From positions 186,001 through 250,000 of the forward strand of contig NZ_JAIVMF010000002.1 of the NCBI RefSeq assembly GCF_020176715.1: a DNA stretch of 64,000 nucleotides, in the 5' to 3' direction. This document shows positions 8,154 through 17,647 of the stretch, in pieces. The first letter of the stretch is position 1. Each line of letters begins with the position of its first letter. Under the pieces are notes generated by a model. That model made no database searches. It had not been told where the DNA came from and was given only the letters and a program-made list of their open reading frames with translations. The translations under genes and the position numbers were made by a program. The DNA comes from Stappia stellulata. GTDB taxonomy: Bacteria; Pseudomonadota; Alphaproteobacteria; Rhizobiales; Stappiaceae.

Positions 8154-8442
8154 CTCGTGCCTTGTTCCCTGATGTTCCGAATTCTTGTCGGCTGTCATAA
8201 AAGGTCGCGCGCCCCGGTTCCAGAACGAATTTCCACAAAACCGCAGGTCGCCGGCGATTTTCCGAAGGCCGGCCCGCTGCCCGCCGTGCCGAGCGGTCTT
8301 GTCATGGCATTGTTTCGTCCGCTATTCACAATCAATCGAGCCGTTGCGCGCCCGGGACGGTGCGGCACGGTGAAGATCGGATGGTCGGTCGCGGGTTGCG
8401 GCATGTGCAGCAGGCTGTCTCGGATGCGGGGAAGGAGCGAGA
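8154..8442. promoter_or_regulatory. Divergent intergenic region between the mini-FAS operon and the DRAM-like gene
   Basis: About 290 bases lie between divergent starts and must hold both promoters. I see no convincing -35/-10 pair. An AAGGAG ribosome-binding site precedes the rightward gene at about 8432-8437. Confidence 0.4.
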
Positions 8443-9237
8443 ATGTCACGACGTGGCGGAGCGGGCGAAGGTGTGCTTCTCGGATTGTTGCTCAGCGTGC
8501 CGGTCGTCGCCATTCCCCTGTTTCAAATTCCAATGATGTTTTGGGCTCGCTGGTCCTTTTATCAGCGCCACCCCGACTACGTCCAGCATAGCGCTCCAAC
8601 CATTAGCCGCGCAATTTCCGATCCGGCCATCGGCGGGCCTTTCGCGATGATGATCCTGGCGGTGACGGTCGTGATCCTGCTGGCGCTGGTTCCGATCTTC
8701 CATGGATACCGGCTGGCGATCGAAACCCGGTTCGCGCAGGAGCCGGCGCTGCGCCGGTCGCTGACCGCGCGCGTGTGGCTGGCGATCGGCCTGCAGGTCA
8801 TGGGCAGCGCCGGGATGGTCGTTTGCACCCAATACACCTTCGCAAACAATCACGACCTTCACATGCTCGGTAGCTACGTGTTTTTCGTCGGACAAGCCGG
8901 TGCCATCGCCACGAGCGGCTTCCTCTGCGCCCGGATCGCCAGCGCCGCCCATATCGCGCCCGACGCCCCCTTCGCGCTTCTGCCGCATATGAGCCGGGTG
9001 CGCAAGCGGGCAGCGCAGGTCGTGGCGGGCATGGCGGCCCTCTACATGGTGCTCTTCGCCATCAAGGGCATCGAGCTGCCGGTGCCGGAATACACGATCT
9101 ATTACGTCTATACCGTTCAGGAGATCCTCACGATCTCCTCCTTCATCATCTATCTCGCGCTTTTCGCGCCCGATATCTTTGCTATCGGGCGGTCTCTCCA
9201 CGCGCTGCGCGTCTCGCCGCAGGCGGCCGGTCGATAG
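8443..9237 (+). CDS. Multi-pass membrane protein resembling the FRAG1/DRAM/Sfk1 family
   Basis: A 264-residue protein with six predicted membrane segments, starting about residues 10, 68, 109, 140, 190 and 225. After the first segment an outside loop contains APTISRAISDPAIGGP. This resembles the conserved extracytoplasmic 'P-x-IS-D' region of the DRAM/TMEM150/Sfk1 family, known best from eukaryotes, where Sfk1 affects phospholipid asymmetry. The TFANNHDLHMLGSYVFF segment near residue 130 also fits. The AAGGAG site supports the ATG. Assignment is by eye only; other polytopic families are possible. Neighbours make or transfer acyl chains (ACP/KS operon, PlsC). Confidence 0.55.
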   Translation: MSRRGGAGEGVLLGLLLSVPVVAIPLFQIPMMFWARWSFYQRHPDYVQHSAPTISRAISDPAIGGPFAMMILAVTVVILLALVPIFHGYRLAIETRFAQEPALRRSLTARVWLAIGLQVMGSAGMVVCTQYTFANNHDLHMLGSYVFFVGQAGAIATSGFLCARIASAAHIAPDAPFALLPHMSRVRKRAAQVVAGMAALYMVLFAIKGIELPVPEYTIYYVYTVQEILTISSFIIYLALFAPDIFAIGRSLHALRVSPQAAGR

Positions 9238-9270
9238 ATCCGCCACCAGCCGACGTCGCCGGGGACCGGT

Positions 9271-10065
9271 TCAGCCGTTTGCAGTCGGCACTTTGGCGGC
9301 AAGGGCCAGATCCGCGCTGCGGCTTTCGATCGCGTCCTGAAGCTGTGCCTCGAACTCCGTCGTTTTCAGGCCAGGCGCGATCGGCGGCAGGATTTCCACG
9401 ACGATGCGCCCGGGATAGCGCCACAGGCTGCGCCGTGGCCAGAAGACGCCGGAGTTCAGCGCCACGGGCACGCAAGCGACCTTGAGCGAGCGGTAGAGGG
9501 CGACGAGGCCGGGCTTGTAGTCCGGCGGTGCAAGCGGGACGCGACGGGTGCCTTCGGGAAAGATCACCACGCTGCGTCCGTCGCTGAGGCGCTTTTTTGC
9601 GTCGCGCAACAGGTTCATCAGGGCGGCCGCGCCGGCGGCCCTGTTGATCCGGATATGATCCAGCCGCCACATCGTCCACCCTGCGATGGGTATGAAGGTG
9701 AGTTCGCGTTTGAGCACGATCGCCGGGTCGTCGAGAATGACCTGCAACGCGATCGTCTCGAAGGCAGACTGGTGCTTGGAGGCGATGAGGCAGGGACCTT
9801 GCGGCAGGTTTTTGCGACCGCGCACCTCGTAGGAAAGGCCGGTCAGCAGCTTGAGCGCCCACAGCCAGAATTTCAGGATGCGCCCGACGATAGCCAGGCA
9901 CATGCGGCGCGGCAGGACCAGCAGCACGGTGAAGGGGGCGACCACTATCAGGGTCGCCAGCACGAGCGCCAGAAACGCCAGCGAACGGATCATGACCGAC
10001 AGGCTGGTCCGGCGGGGCGGCAGCGCGGGAGCCGAGAGGTCTGCGGACCTTTCAGGTGTCGTCAT
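9271..10065 (-). CDS. plsC: 1-acyl-sn-glycerol-3-phosphate acyltransferase (PlsC family)
   Basis: A 264-residue membrane acyltransferase that adds the second acyl chain to lysophosphatidate in phospholipid synthesis. It has an N-terminal membrane anchor (about residues 27-52), the acyltransferase block I SKHQSAFET (about 113-121), where the usual HX4D is HX4E, and block III VIFPEGTRR (about 185-193). The Asp-to-Glu change in block I is common in alphaproteobacterial members. It lies downstream of the FAH-family gene on the same strand with a 42-base gap. Paralogues with specialised acceptors exist, so essential PlsC function is probable but not certain. Confidence 0.9.
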   Translation of the reverse strand: MTTPERSADLSAPALPPRRTSLSVMIRSLAFLALVLATLIVVAPFTVLLVLPRRMCLAIVGRILKFWLWALKLLTGLSYEVRGRKNLPQGPCLIASKHQSAFETIALQVILDDPAIVLKRELTFIPIAGWTMWRLDHIRINRAAGAAALMNLLRDAKKRLSDGRSVVIFPEGTRRVPLAPPDYKPGLVALYRSLKVACVPVALNSGVFWPRRSLWRYPGRIVVEILPPIAPGLKTTEFEAQLQDAIESRSADLALAAKVPTANG

Positions 10066-10107
10066 GGTGCTCCCGCTCCGCCGGTGTCCGTCCTTCGCCG
10101 TTGCGCC

Positions 10108-10818
10108 TCAGGCGCGCACCGCGATGGTGATGGCGATCTCGGCGATGCCGGCAATCGAGCCGGTCAGCCGGTCGCCTGGCAAAATGGCGCCGACCCCGGC
10201 CGGCGTGCCGGTGAAGATCAGGTCGCCCGGCGCCAGGGTGACGGAGCGGCTGCAGATCGAGACCACGTCGCGGACCGGCCAGATCTGGTCGGCAAGGTCC
10301 GCGTCCTGGCGGATCTCGCCGTTGACCGAAAGGGAAATCCGGCCGCTCGTCGGATGCCCGATCTTGTCTGCCGGGACAAGCGGCGATACGGGCGCCGAGA
10401 GGTCGAAGCCCTTTGCCCAGTCCCATGGGCGGCCCATGTCCTTGGCCTGCTGCTGCAGGTCCCGGCGGGTCAGGTCGATGCCCGCGCCATAGCCCCAGAT
10501 ATGCGCCTCCGCAGCGTCCGGCGCGATGTCCTTGCCGCCCTGTCCGATGGCGACCACCAGTTCCATCTCGAAATGCAGGTCGTTCGTCAGGGGCGGGTAG
10601 GGGATTGCACCGCCGGCATCGCAGACCGCATCTGCCGGTTTGGTGAAGAAGAACGGCGGCTCGCGGTCCGGGTCCTTGCCCATCTCGCGGGCGTGGGCGG
10701 CGTAATTGCGGCCGACGCAGAACACGCGGCGCACCGGAAAGCGCTCGGTGCTGCCTGAAATGGCGACGCTGGGGCGAGGTGCCGGAGGGAAGACGAACGA
10801 GGTCACCGCAATCTCCAT
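10108..10818 (-). CDS. Fumarylacetoacetate hydrolase family protein
   Basis: A 236-residue FAH-superfamily enzyme that cleaves or decarboxylates beta-diketo acids using a divalent metal. The family core VFCVGRNYAAHAREMG lies near residue 30. The metal ligands lie in FEMELVVAIGQGG (about residue 85) and in GYGAGIDLTRRDLQ (about 110). The end motif is PGDLIFTGTPAGVG. The short single-domain length fits fumarylpyruvate hydrolase or acylpyruvase-type members. The ATG at 10818 is chosen because homology begins there; the frame extends 50 codons upstream without recognisable sequence. It is divergent from parA. Confidence 0.88.
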   Translation of the reverse strand: MEIAVTSFVFPPAPRPSVAISGSTERFPVRRVFCVGRNYAAHAREMGKDPDREPPFFFTKPADAVCDAGGAIPYPPLTNDLHFEMELVVAIGQGGKDIAPDAAEAHIWGYGAGIDLTRRDLQQQAKDMGRPWDWAKGFDLSAPVSPLVPADKIGHPTSGRISLSVNGEIRQDADLADQIWPVRDVVSICSRSVTLAPGDLIFTGTPAGVGAILPGDRLTGSIAGIAEIAITIAVRA

Positions 10819-10994
10819 GAACGGGGGCCGGCGGTCCGCCGGAAGGACGGTGGCGGACGCGAGGAAGGATGCCTGATTTCTTAGGTGAGATCGCTCTGCC
10901 GGTCCAGCGCCGTAAGGCCGTGCGACCCTCCGACGGCCCATTGTAATCGCGCTGTTGCGGTGCAACACTGGCGCTTCCAGCAGGGGTGGGTGGA

Positions 10995-11642
10995 ATGAGC
11001 GGTTCTATTGTTTCCGTTGCACAGCAAAAGGGCGGGTCCGGCAAGACGACGCTGGCGGCCCATCTTGCTGTTGCGCTTGCGCGGCGCGGCGACTTTCCCG
11101 TGGCGTTGATCGATGTCGACCCGCAGGGATCGCTCGGCACGTGGTTCGAGGCGCGCGAAGAGGCGCTCGGCGAGCGCCAGACCGGGCTGACCTTCCGCAC
11201 CTCCAGCGGATGGGGCGCGCGGCGCGAAGCCCGCTCGCTCGCCCGCGACCACGGGGTGGTGATCGTCGACACACCGCCAAAGACCGATTCCGACGTGCGC
11301 CCGGCCATCGAGGCGGCCAATCTCGTCGCCATCCCGGTTCAGCCGACGCCGGTCGACATCTGGGCCACCGGACAGACGGTGGAGATCGCGCGGCGCGAAG
11401 GGACCGACGCGCTGGTGGTGCTCAACCGGGTGCCGCCGCGCGCGGCGCTCACGTCCGAAATGCTGGACGCCATTTCCGAACACGGATTTCACACGGCTGT
11501 TGCCCGGCTCGGCAACCGGACGGCGTTTGCCGCGTCGATGGGGCGGGGGCTGACGGTTCTGGAAACGGACGCGCGCGGCAAGGGGGCTGAGGAAACCACG
11601 GCCCTTGCGGCGGAAATTGCCGAAATCCTGGGCATCGGCTGA
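10995..11642 (+). CDS. Orphan ParA/MinD-family ATPase
   Basis: A 215-residue deviant-Walker ATPase. The P-loop is QQKGGSGKTT (residues 10-19), Walker A' is followed by IDVDPQGSLGTW (about 38-49), and Walker B lies in VVIVDTPPK (about 85). Such proteins position plasmids, chromosomes or protein clusters on the nucleoid or membrane. No parB or centromere-like iterons are adjacent, so this is not a partition locus. A cargo-positioning ATPase is more likely. It is divergent from the FAH gene and converges on aat. GTG at 10986 is an alternative start. Confidence 0.9.
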   Translation: MSGSIVSVAQQKGGSGKTTLAAHLAVALARRGDFPVALIDVDPQGSLGTWFEAREEALGERQTGLTFRTSSGWGARREARSLARDHGVVIVDTPPKTDSDVRPAIEAANLVAIPVQPTPVDIWATGQTVEIARREGTDALVVLNRVPPRAALTSEMLDAISEHGFHTAVARLGNRTAFAASMGRGLTVLETDARGKGAEETTALAAEIAEILGIG

Positions 11643-11674
11643 GCCGCTCTTTCGTGTCGGCGGCCGTGGAGAGA

Positions 11675-12355
11675 TCAGGCGTGCCGGGCCGTGGCGTCCA
11701 GGACCGAGAGGGCTTTCTCGCCGCTCACACGGTCGGGAAGCGCCAGGAAATCGGCATGCCGGTGAAGCGCCGATTCAAGCATGCGGTCGTAGCGGGCCTT
11801 GGGAACTTCGCGCGTGCCGAATTGCGACAGGTGACCGGTCACGAACTGCGTGTCGAGCAGCGTGTAATGTCCGGCGATCAGGCGCGCCACCAGATGGACC
11901 AGTGCCACCTTTGAGGCATCGCGTTCCCGCGAGAACATGCTTTCCCCGAAAAAGGCCGCGCCCAGCGATACGCCATACAGCCCGCCGACCAGCCGTCCCT
12001 CGCGCCAGACCTCGACGGTGTGGCAGTGGCCCATGTCGAAAAGCGCGCCGTAGAGCCGGCGGATTTCGGAATTGATCCAGGTCTTCGTCCGGTCGTCCTG
12101 CGGCTCGGCGCATCCGTCGATCACCTGCTGGAAGTCGGTGTCGATCCGTACCTCAAAGACATCCTGACGCACGGTCCGGCGCAACCGCTTGGGCAGGTGG
12201 AACGCATCAAGTGGCAGGACGCCGCGGTGTTCTGGCTCGATCCAGAAGAGGTTCGGATCCTCCGCCGATTCCGCCATGGGGAAGATCCCGCAGGCATAGG
12301 CCTTCAACAGCACTTGCGGTGTGATGACCAGTTGATCGGACGTGTTGGCGGCCAT
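11675..12355 (-). CDS. aat: Leucyl/phenylalanyl-tRNA--protein transferase
   Basis: A 226-residue transferase that attaches Leu or Phe from charged tRNA to the N-terminal Lys or Arg of proteins, marking them for ClpAP (bacterial N-end rule). Diagnostic stretches are [13 protein letters not shown] (residues 16-28), [12 protein letters not shown] (about 38-49), and [19 protein letters not shown] plus FFGESMFSR (about 110-140). The length fits the family. The ATG at 12355 has AAGGA about eight bases upstream; the open frame before it is not conserved-looking. It lies downstream of accB-accC on the same strand, a frequent order in Rhizobiales. Confidence 0.95.
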   Translation of the reverse strand: MAANTSDQLVITPQVLLKAYACGIFPMAESAEDPNLFWIEPEHRGVLPLDAFHLPKRLRRTVRQDVFEVRIDTDFQQVIDGCAEPQDDRTKTWINSEIRRLYGALFDMGHCHTVEVWREGRLVGGLYGVSLGAAFFGESMFSRERDASKVALVHLVARLIAGHYTLLDTQFVTGHLSQFGTREVPKARYDRMLESALHRHADFLALPDRVSGEKALSVLDATARHA

Positions 12356-12520
12356 TGGATCCTTCCCGGCGGCCGGCGCCGCCATGCAGATCTTCGCCCG
12401 GCCGTACGCGCGCGCCGCGCGTCGGCCGGGAGGTTCGGGACAGCCGGTCGCGTCAGGCGGTCCCGGGATCGCCCGGGTGAGCGGATTGGCTCCGGCCACC
12501 CGGACCCTTTCGCGACGGCC

Positions 12521-13870
12521 TCAGTTCGTGCCGTCTTCCGACAGGTATTTCTCGAGCCAATGGATATCATACATGCCGTTGGCGATGTCCTGATTGTCCA
12601 CCAGATCGCGGAACAGCGGGATCGTGCTGTCGATCCCGTCCACCACGAACTCGTCGAGGCAGCGGCGCAGCCGCATCATGCACTCCACGCGGTTGCGACC
12701 GTGCACGATCAGCTTGCCGATCAGGCTGTCGTAGTGCGGCGGGATCTTGTAGCCCTGATAGACGCCCGAATCGACGCGCACGCCCAGACCGCCCGGCGGG
12801 TGATAATAGCTGATCCGGCCCGGCGACGGCGCGAAGGTGCGCGGATTTTCCGCGTTGATCCGGCACTCGATCGCGTGACCTTCGAAGGTGACGTCTTCCT
12901 GGCGGATCTGCAGCTCGGCGCCCGAGGCGATGCGGATCTGCTCGTTGACCAGGTCGATGCCGGTGATCATCTCGGTCACCGGATGCTCGACCTGGAGACG
13001 GGTGTTCATCTCGATGAAATAGAACTCGCCGTTTTCATACAGGAACTCGATGGTGCCGACGCCCCGGTACTTGAGCTTGCGCATCGCCGCGGCGACGACT
13101 TCGCCGATCTTCTTGCGGCTTTCGGCATTCAGGGCCGGGGAGGGAGCCTCCTCCCAGACCTTCTGGTGCCGGCGCTGCAGGGAGCAGTCGCGCTCGCCCA
13201 GATGGATCGCATTGCCGCGCCCGTCGCCCAGCACCTGGATTTCGATGTGGCGGGGCTTGCCGAGGTATTTCTCCATGTAGAGCGCGTCGTCGCCAAAGGC
13301 GGCCTTCGCCTCGGACCGGGCCGTGGAGAGCGCCGTGTCGAGATCGGCTGCGCTCAGCGCCACCTTCATGCCACGTCCGCCGCCGCCGGCGGCGGCCTTG
13401 ACGAGAACCGGATAGCCGATCTCCGCGGCGATGGCATGGGCGTCGTCGCTCGGCGTGACCGCGCCATCGGACCCCGGAACCACCGGAATGCCGAGGCTCT
13501 TCGCCGTCAGCTTGGCCTCGATCTTGTCGCCCATGATGCGGATGTGTTCAGCTGTCGGGCCGATGAAGGCGATCTTGTGCGCCTCCAGGATCTCCGCGAA
13601 ACGGGCGTTTTCCGACAGGAAGCCGTAGCCGGGATGCACGGCATCGGCGCCGGTGATCTCGCAGGCGGCCAGCAACTGGGGAATGTTCAGATAGCTGTCG
13701 CGCGCGGCCGGCGGACCGATGCACACGCTTTCGTCGGCCAGGCGCACATGCATCGCATCGGCGTCGGCCGTGGAATGCACCGCGACCGTCTGGATGCCGA
13801 GCTCCTTGCAGGCGCGCAGCACGCGCAGCGCGATCTCGCCGCGGTTGGCAATCAGGATCTTTGAAAACAT
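12521..13870 (-). CDS. accC: Acetyl-CoA carboxylase, biotin carboxylase subunit
   Basis: A 449-residue ATP-grasp enzyme that carboxylates biotin on AccB, the first half-reaction of malonyl-CoA formation. It begins [18 protein letters not shown]. The glycine-rich ATP loop [11 protein letters not shown] lies near residue 165, and the catalytic region [20 protein letters not shown] near 210-230. [19 protein letters not shown] near 285-303 holds the metal and bicarbonate residues. The ATG at 13870 has a GGGGAG site 8-13 bases upstream. It is 14 bases downstream of accB and forms an operon with it. Confidence 0.97.
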   Translation of the reverse strand: MFSKILIANRGEIALRVLRACKELGIQTVAVHSTADADAMHVRLADESVCIGPPAARDSYLNIPQLLAACEITGADAVHPGYGFLSENARFAEILEAHKIAFIGPTAEHIRIMGDKIEAKLTAKSLGIPVVPGSDGAVTPSDDAHAIAAEIGYPVLVKAAAGGGGRGMKVALSAADLDTALSTARSEAKAAFGDDALYMEKYLGKPRHIEIQVLGDGRGNAIHLGERDCSLQRRHQKVWEEAPSPALNAESRKKIGEVVAAAMRKLKYRGVGTIEFLYENGEFYFIEMNTRLQVEHPVTEMITGIDLVNEQIRIASGAELQIRQEDVTFEGHAIECRINAENPRTFAPSPGRISYYHPPGGLGVRVDSGVYQGYKIPPHYDSLIGKLIVHGRNRVECMMRLRRCLDEFVVDGIDSTIPLFRDLVDNQDIANGMYDIHWLEKYLSEDGTN

Positions 13871-13884
13871 GGCCTGGCTCCCCG

Positions 13885-14343
13885 TCACTCGAGGATGACC
13901 AGCGGCTCGCCGTATTCCACCGGCTGCCCGTCCTCGACCAGAATGGCCGTGACGCGACCCGCACGCGGAGCAGGGATCTGGTTCATCGTCTTCATCGCCT
14001 CGACGATCAGCAGCGGATCGCCGGCGGCGACCGTGTCGCCGACCTCGATGAAGTTACGTGCGCCGGGCTCGGGCGCCATATAGGCCGTCCCGACCATCGG
14101 CGAGGGCACGGCGCCCGGATGGCCGGCCGGATCCGAGGTCGCCTCGGCCGGAGCGGCGGCTGCGGCCGGCGCCGGCGCTGCGGCGGCACGTGCTGCGACC
14201 GGAGCCTCGATGGTGATCTGACGGGCCACGCGGACGCGGAAATCGTCCCGCTCGAGCTCGATTTCACTCAGGTTGGTTTCGTCGAGCAGCACGGCGAGCT
14301 GGCGAATCAGGTCCTGATCGAATTTGTTTTTCTTGTCCGACAT
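13885..14343 (-). CDS. accB: Acetyl-CoA carboxylase, biotin carboxyl carrier protein
   Basis: A 152-residue carrier that swings biotin between AccC and the carboxyltransferase. The C-terminal biotinyl domain carries the modified lysine in [10 protein letters not shown] (about residue 117). An Ala/Pro-rich flexible linker spans about residues 50-80. The N-terminal helix-rich part is typical of bacterial AccB. It lies between aroQ upstream and accC downstream on the minus strand; the aroQ-accB-accC order is common in alphaproteobacteria and suggests co-transcription. Confidence 0.97.
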   Translation of the reverse strand: MSDKKNKFDQDLIRQLAVLLDETNLSEIELERDDFRVRVARQITIEAPVAARAAAAPAPAAAAAPAEATSDPAGHPGAVPSPMVGTAYMAPEPGARNFIEVGDTVAAGDPLLIVEAMKTMNQIPAPRAGRVTAILVEDGQPVEYGEPLVILE

Positions 14344-14382
14344 TGGCTTTCTTGAACTTTTCTCGGTTGGCGAACGCCGGCG

Positions 14383-14823
14383 TCACGGCCTGATGACGGT
14401 TGACAGCGCTTCCAGCGCGAGCCGGTAGCCCGTGGCGCCGAAACCGCAGATCACCCCCAGGGCGACCGGCGAGACGTAGGAATGGTGCCGAAATGCCTCG
14501 CGCGCGAAGACGTTGGACAGATGCACTTCGACGGTTGGTATTTCCGCCGCCCGGATCGCATCGTGAACCGCGACGGAGGTATGGGTGAAGGCGGCCGGAT
14601 TGATCAGGAGCCCCTGGGCAAGGTCTCCGGCTTCCTGGATCCAGTCGACAAGCACTCCTTCATGGTTCGTCTGGCGGAAATCGATCTCGAGATCGAGATC
14701 CTCGCCGACATCGCGGCACAGGCGCTCGATATCGCCGAGCGTCGCCGAGCCGTAGGTCGACGGTTCGCGTGTGCCGAGCCTGTTGAGGTTCGGACCGTTG
14801 AGAACGAAGACTGAAGCGGACAT
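14383..14823 (-). CDS. aroQ: 3-dehydroquinate dehydratase, type II
   Basis: A 146-residue dodecameric type II dehydroquinase of the shikimate pathway. Motifs: [19 protein letters not shown] (residues 7-25) with the lid Arg and catalytic Tyr; [16 protein letters not shown] (about 75-90); and [20 protein letters not shown] (about 100-119) with the catalytic His in the RHHS stretch. The ATG at 14823 has GGAGAAGG immediately upstream. The open frame continues 14 codons further without support. The length fits the family exactly. Confidence 0.96.
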   Translation of the reverse strand: MSASVFVLNGPNLNRLGTREPSTYGSATLGDIERLCRDVGEDLDLEIDFRQTNHEGVLVDWIQEAGDLAQGLLINPAAFTHTSVAVHDAIRAAEIPTVEVHLSNVFAREAFRHHSYVSPVALGVICGFGATGYRLALEALSTVIRP

Positions 14824-14962
14824 GCCTTCTCCGCAAAGGGCCGCGCCGCAGTCGACGCGCCGCAAGGATCACGGCCCCTTATAGGCACTCCGCGTGGCAA
14901 GGAAAAGACCCGACATTGCCGGGAGCGCCATTCGCTCGCCGCCGATGCCGGGCCCTGACGCC

Positions 14963-15745
14963 TCAGCAGGTCGCTTCGCCGCAGTTGCGGGCGGCCTCGA
15001 TGCCCTGCTTCAGCCGGTCGTATCCGACCGCGCCCATCAGCACCTCGTCGCCGACGACATAGGCCGGGGTGCCGTTGAGGCCGAGCCGGCGGGCCAGCGT
15101 GTAGACCTCCTCGATGGTCGCCCGGACCTCGGGGTCGTTCATTGCGGTTTCCACGGCGTCGGCCTTAAGGCCGGTGTTCACGGCGGCTTCAAGCGCCGAG
15201 GCGCGGTTGGCCTGGCCGCGCGCGGCCATCAGCTCGCGGTGAAACTCCAGGTATTTCTCGGGCGCGATCGCGTTGACTGCAACCGCGACCTGCGCCGCCT
15301 GCACGGATCCCTCGCCCAGCACCGGGAACTCCTTGAGAACGACGCGCAGCTTGTCGTCTTCTTGCAGCAGCTGCATCATGTCGGCCATGGCGCGCTTGCA
15401 GTAACCGCAGTTGTAGTCGAAGAACTCGACCAGCGTGACGTCGCCGTCCGGGTTGCCGAGCTCCACCTGCCGGGTGGAGTTGAACAGCACGTCGGAGACG
15501 GTGGAGACGGCTTCTGCACGAGCGGCGTCCGCGGCTGCCAGTTCGCGTCGCTCGAGCTCCTCGAACGCCTGGCGGATGATCTCCGGGTTCTCCAGCAGAT
15601 ACTCCCGGACGATGGTTTCGACGTCGCCACGCTTCAGAACGCCGTCCTGCGCCTGCACAGGTGCCTGCAGCAGGACAACCGTCGCCAGCGACAGGATGGC
15701 AAGCCGCAGGGACGCGGTCAGGGCGGTTGCGAAAATGGTCTTCAT
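14963..15745 (-). CDS. Periplasmic DsbA-family thiol:disulfide protein (ScsC/Com1-like)
   Basis: A 260-residue exported thioredoxin-fold protein. The signal peptide is residues 1 to about 33, ending near APVQAQDG. A helical N-terminal segment (GDVETIVREYLLENPEIIRQ) is typical of the ScsC/Com1-like group and can mediate oligomerisation. The active-site CGYC lies in FFDYNCGYCKRAMADM near residue 115. A cis-Pro loop GTPAYVVGDEV lies near residue 220. It probably oxidises or isomerises envelope disulfides. The ATG at 15745 is the one directly preceding the signal peptide. Confidence 0.9.
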   Translation of the reverse strand: MKTIFATALTASLRLAILSLATVVLLQAPVQAQDGVLKRGDVETIVREYLLENPEIIRQAFEELERRELAAADAARAEAVSTVSDVLFNSTRQVELGNPDGDVTLVEFFDYNCGYCKRAMADMMQLLQEDDKLRVVLKEFPVLGEGSVQAAQVAVAVNAIAPEKYLEFHRELMAARGQANRASALEAAVNTGLKADAVETAMNDPEVRATIEEVYTLARRLGLNGTPAYVVGDEVLMGAVGYDRLKQGIEAARNCGEATC

Positions 15746-15891
15746 CTGCGTCTCCAGAAAACGGGCGCTTGGCCCGTGGGCCTCAAGGACCCGATGTGTG
15801 ATGCCGGACCGATGCAAAGGGCAGGGTCGGTCGGATGTCGGACGCCGTGCCGGGCCGTTTGCACGGATGCAGGCACGATGGGGTGTTACGA

Positions 15892-17340
15892 CTAGCGCCG
15901 TTTCGCGAAATCCGGCGGACTGTAGGACACGATATCATCCGCCTGTAGCCATGCGGGCGTGCCGCGCTTCAATTTTTTTTGTGCACGCGCCGCGTAGCGT
16001 TTCGCCGCCCGGAAATCGCCGCGGGCCATCAACCCGCGGGCGGTCGACAGATCCGCCTCCGCGGTCTTGCCCTGCCGCCCTTGGGCGATGGCGAGCTGCG
16101 AATAGCCGATCGGCGAGTTCGGGTCCATCTGCAGGCCGGCCTTGAGGATGCGTTCCGCCTCCGGCAGCAGGCTGTTGCTGTTGGAGGCCACAAGCGCGAA
16201 GCCCAGCCAGATGTTGAGCTGGCCCTCGCGCGGGCGCAACGCAACGGCGCGGCGGAAGGGCTCGACGGCCGCCTTGGGATTGCCCGATTCCAGCAGCGCC
16301 TGTCCCTTCAGTTCATGAAAATAGGGATTGTTGGGCTGGCGGCGGATGAGGGCGTCGATGGCCTCCACCGCCTCGCGCCGGCTGCTGGTGCGCATGGTCG
16401 CGACCGCACGGGCGTAGTCGGCGGCAAGCGAGCGGTCTGAGCGCGGATAGGCGCGGGCAACCACATTGGGGTGGCTGGTGAAGGCGAGGAGCTTTGCGCG
16501 CACCAGGTCATGGCGGGCCTGGAGCGCGGGATCCGCCGGCTTGTTGAAGTAGCGGCTCTGGCGCGCCAGCGTTTCCAGCGCGTTGAGGCGCTCGCGCGGC
16601 ATCGGGTGGCTGATGGAATAGGGATCGGTGTATTGCGCGGAAAACAGGCTTTGATCGGCAAAGCGGCTGAAGGTCTTCAGCATGCCCTTGGCCGATTGCC
16701 CGGTCTTTTCCAGGAATGTCAGCGCGGCCCGGTCCGCAACCGCTTCCTCGCCCCGGCGATAGGCGAGAAGCGTGCGCTGCGCCAGTCCGGCACCGGCGGT
16801 CACCGCGCCGGCGCCACCGCCCGCCGATCCGGCGGCGGCTGCGCCCGCGCCGAGGAGCACGCCGATGGCGGCCATGATCTGGGCATTCGCCAGCGCCTGG
16901 CGGAGGCGGACAAGGTGATTGCCGGTGATGTGGCCGGTCTCATGCGCCAGGACGCCGATCACCTCGCCCGGGGTCTCGGCGTCGAGAATCACGCCGACGT
17001 TGATGAAGATGCGCCGGGCGTCGGCGACGAAGGCGTTGAAGTCGTTGCGGTTGACCAGGATGATCTCGACCTGCTGGCGCGAGATGCCGGCGGCGTCGAA
17101 GATCGGCGCGGCATAGTCGCGCATCAGCTCCTCGGTTTCCGCGTCGCGCACCAGCGGCAGCCCGCCTTGCGCCTGGGCCGGCTGCAGCGCGGAGGTGATG
17201 CCGATCAGCGCGGCGGCCGCGACACTGGCGACGCGGCGCCCCAGCGACGGGCGCAGCGCCGGCCGGCGCGGCTGCGAGACGCTATCCTGGTTGCTTGCGC
17301 GGAGGATGGCTGGTCCGGACGCGGGAGGGCAACGGGTCAT
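15892..17340 (-). CDS. M48-family periplasmic metalloprotease with TPR repeats (BepA/YfgC-like)
   Basis: A 482-residue exported zinc protease. A long N-region and signal sequence end near LQPAQAQG (about residue 58). The zinc motif HETGH lies in VLAHETGHITGNHL (about residues 132-145), and the third ligand in GEEAVADRAALTFL (about 200). The C-terminal third holds TPR-like helices (about 320-460). The BepA family checks assembly of outer-membrane beta-barrel proteins such as LptD and degrades misassembled ones. The ATG at 17340 is chosen for its fit to a signal peptide; upstream in-frame codons are not convincing. Divergent from the aminotransferase. Confidence 0.9.
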   Translation of the reverse strand: MTRCPPASGPAILRASNQDSVSQPRRPALRPSLGRRVASVAAAALIGITSALQPAQAQGGLPLVRDAETEELMRDYAAPIFDAAGISRQQVEIILVNRNDFNAFVADARRIFINVGVILDAETPGEVIGVLAHETGHITGNHLVRLRQALANAQIMAAIGVLLGAGAAAAGSAGGGAGAVTAGAGLAQRTLLAYRRGEEAVADRAALTFLEKTGQSAKGMLKTFSRFADQSLFSAQYTDPYSISHPMPRERLNALETLARQSRYFNKPADPALQARHDLVRAKLLAFTSHPNVVARAYPRSDRSLAADYARAVATMRTSSRREAVEAIDALIRRQPNNPYFHELKGQALLESGNPKAAVEPFRRAVALRPREGQLNIWLGFALVASNSNSLLPEAERILKAGLQMDPNSPIGYSQLAIAQGRQGKTAEADLSTARGLMARGDFRAAKRYAARAQKKLKRGTPAWLQADDIVSYSPPDFAKRR

Positions 17341-17647
17341 CGATCGGGTATCCTCGTCTGCAACTGGCACAAAGTCCGGCCTGGCCTGTCCATGGCCGCC
17401 GGCGGGTCCTGGCGCCATCGTCTGGCGAAGCGGTCCCACTCCCGCCCCGTTGCCGCCGGACCGCGGATCTGGACAGGACCGGTCCGGGAGGGTAGGGAGC
17501 CGGATCCCGGCGGTCAACCGAACCGCCAGCGCCCGCAATCGCCGTTGCGTCCTTTAGACGTCGGGAATGCGGCGTTACCTTGGCAATCGCACCCGGGTGA
17601 GGGCTTTGACGCGCTCGGCACCCTCGTTTCCAGAAAGGTCCTTCAGG

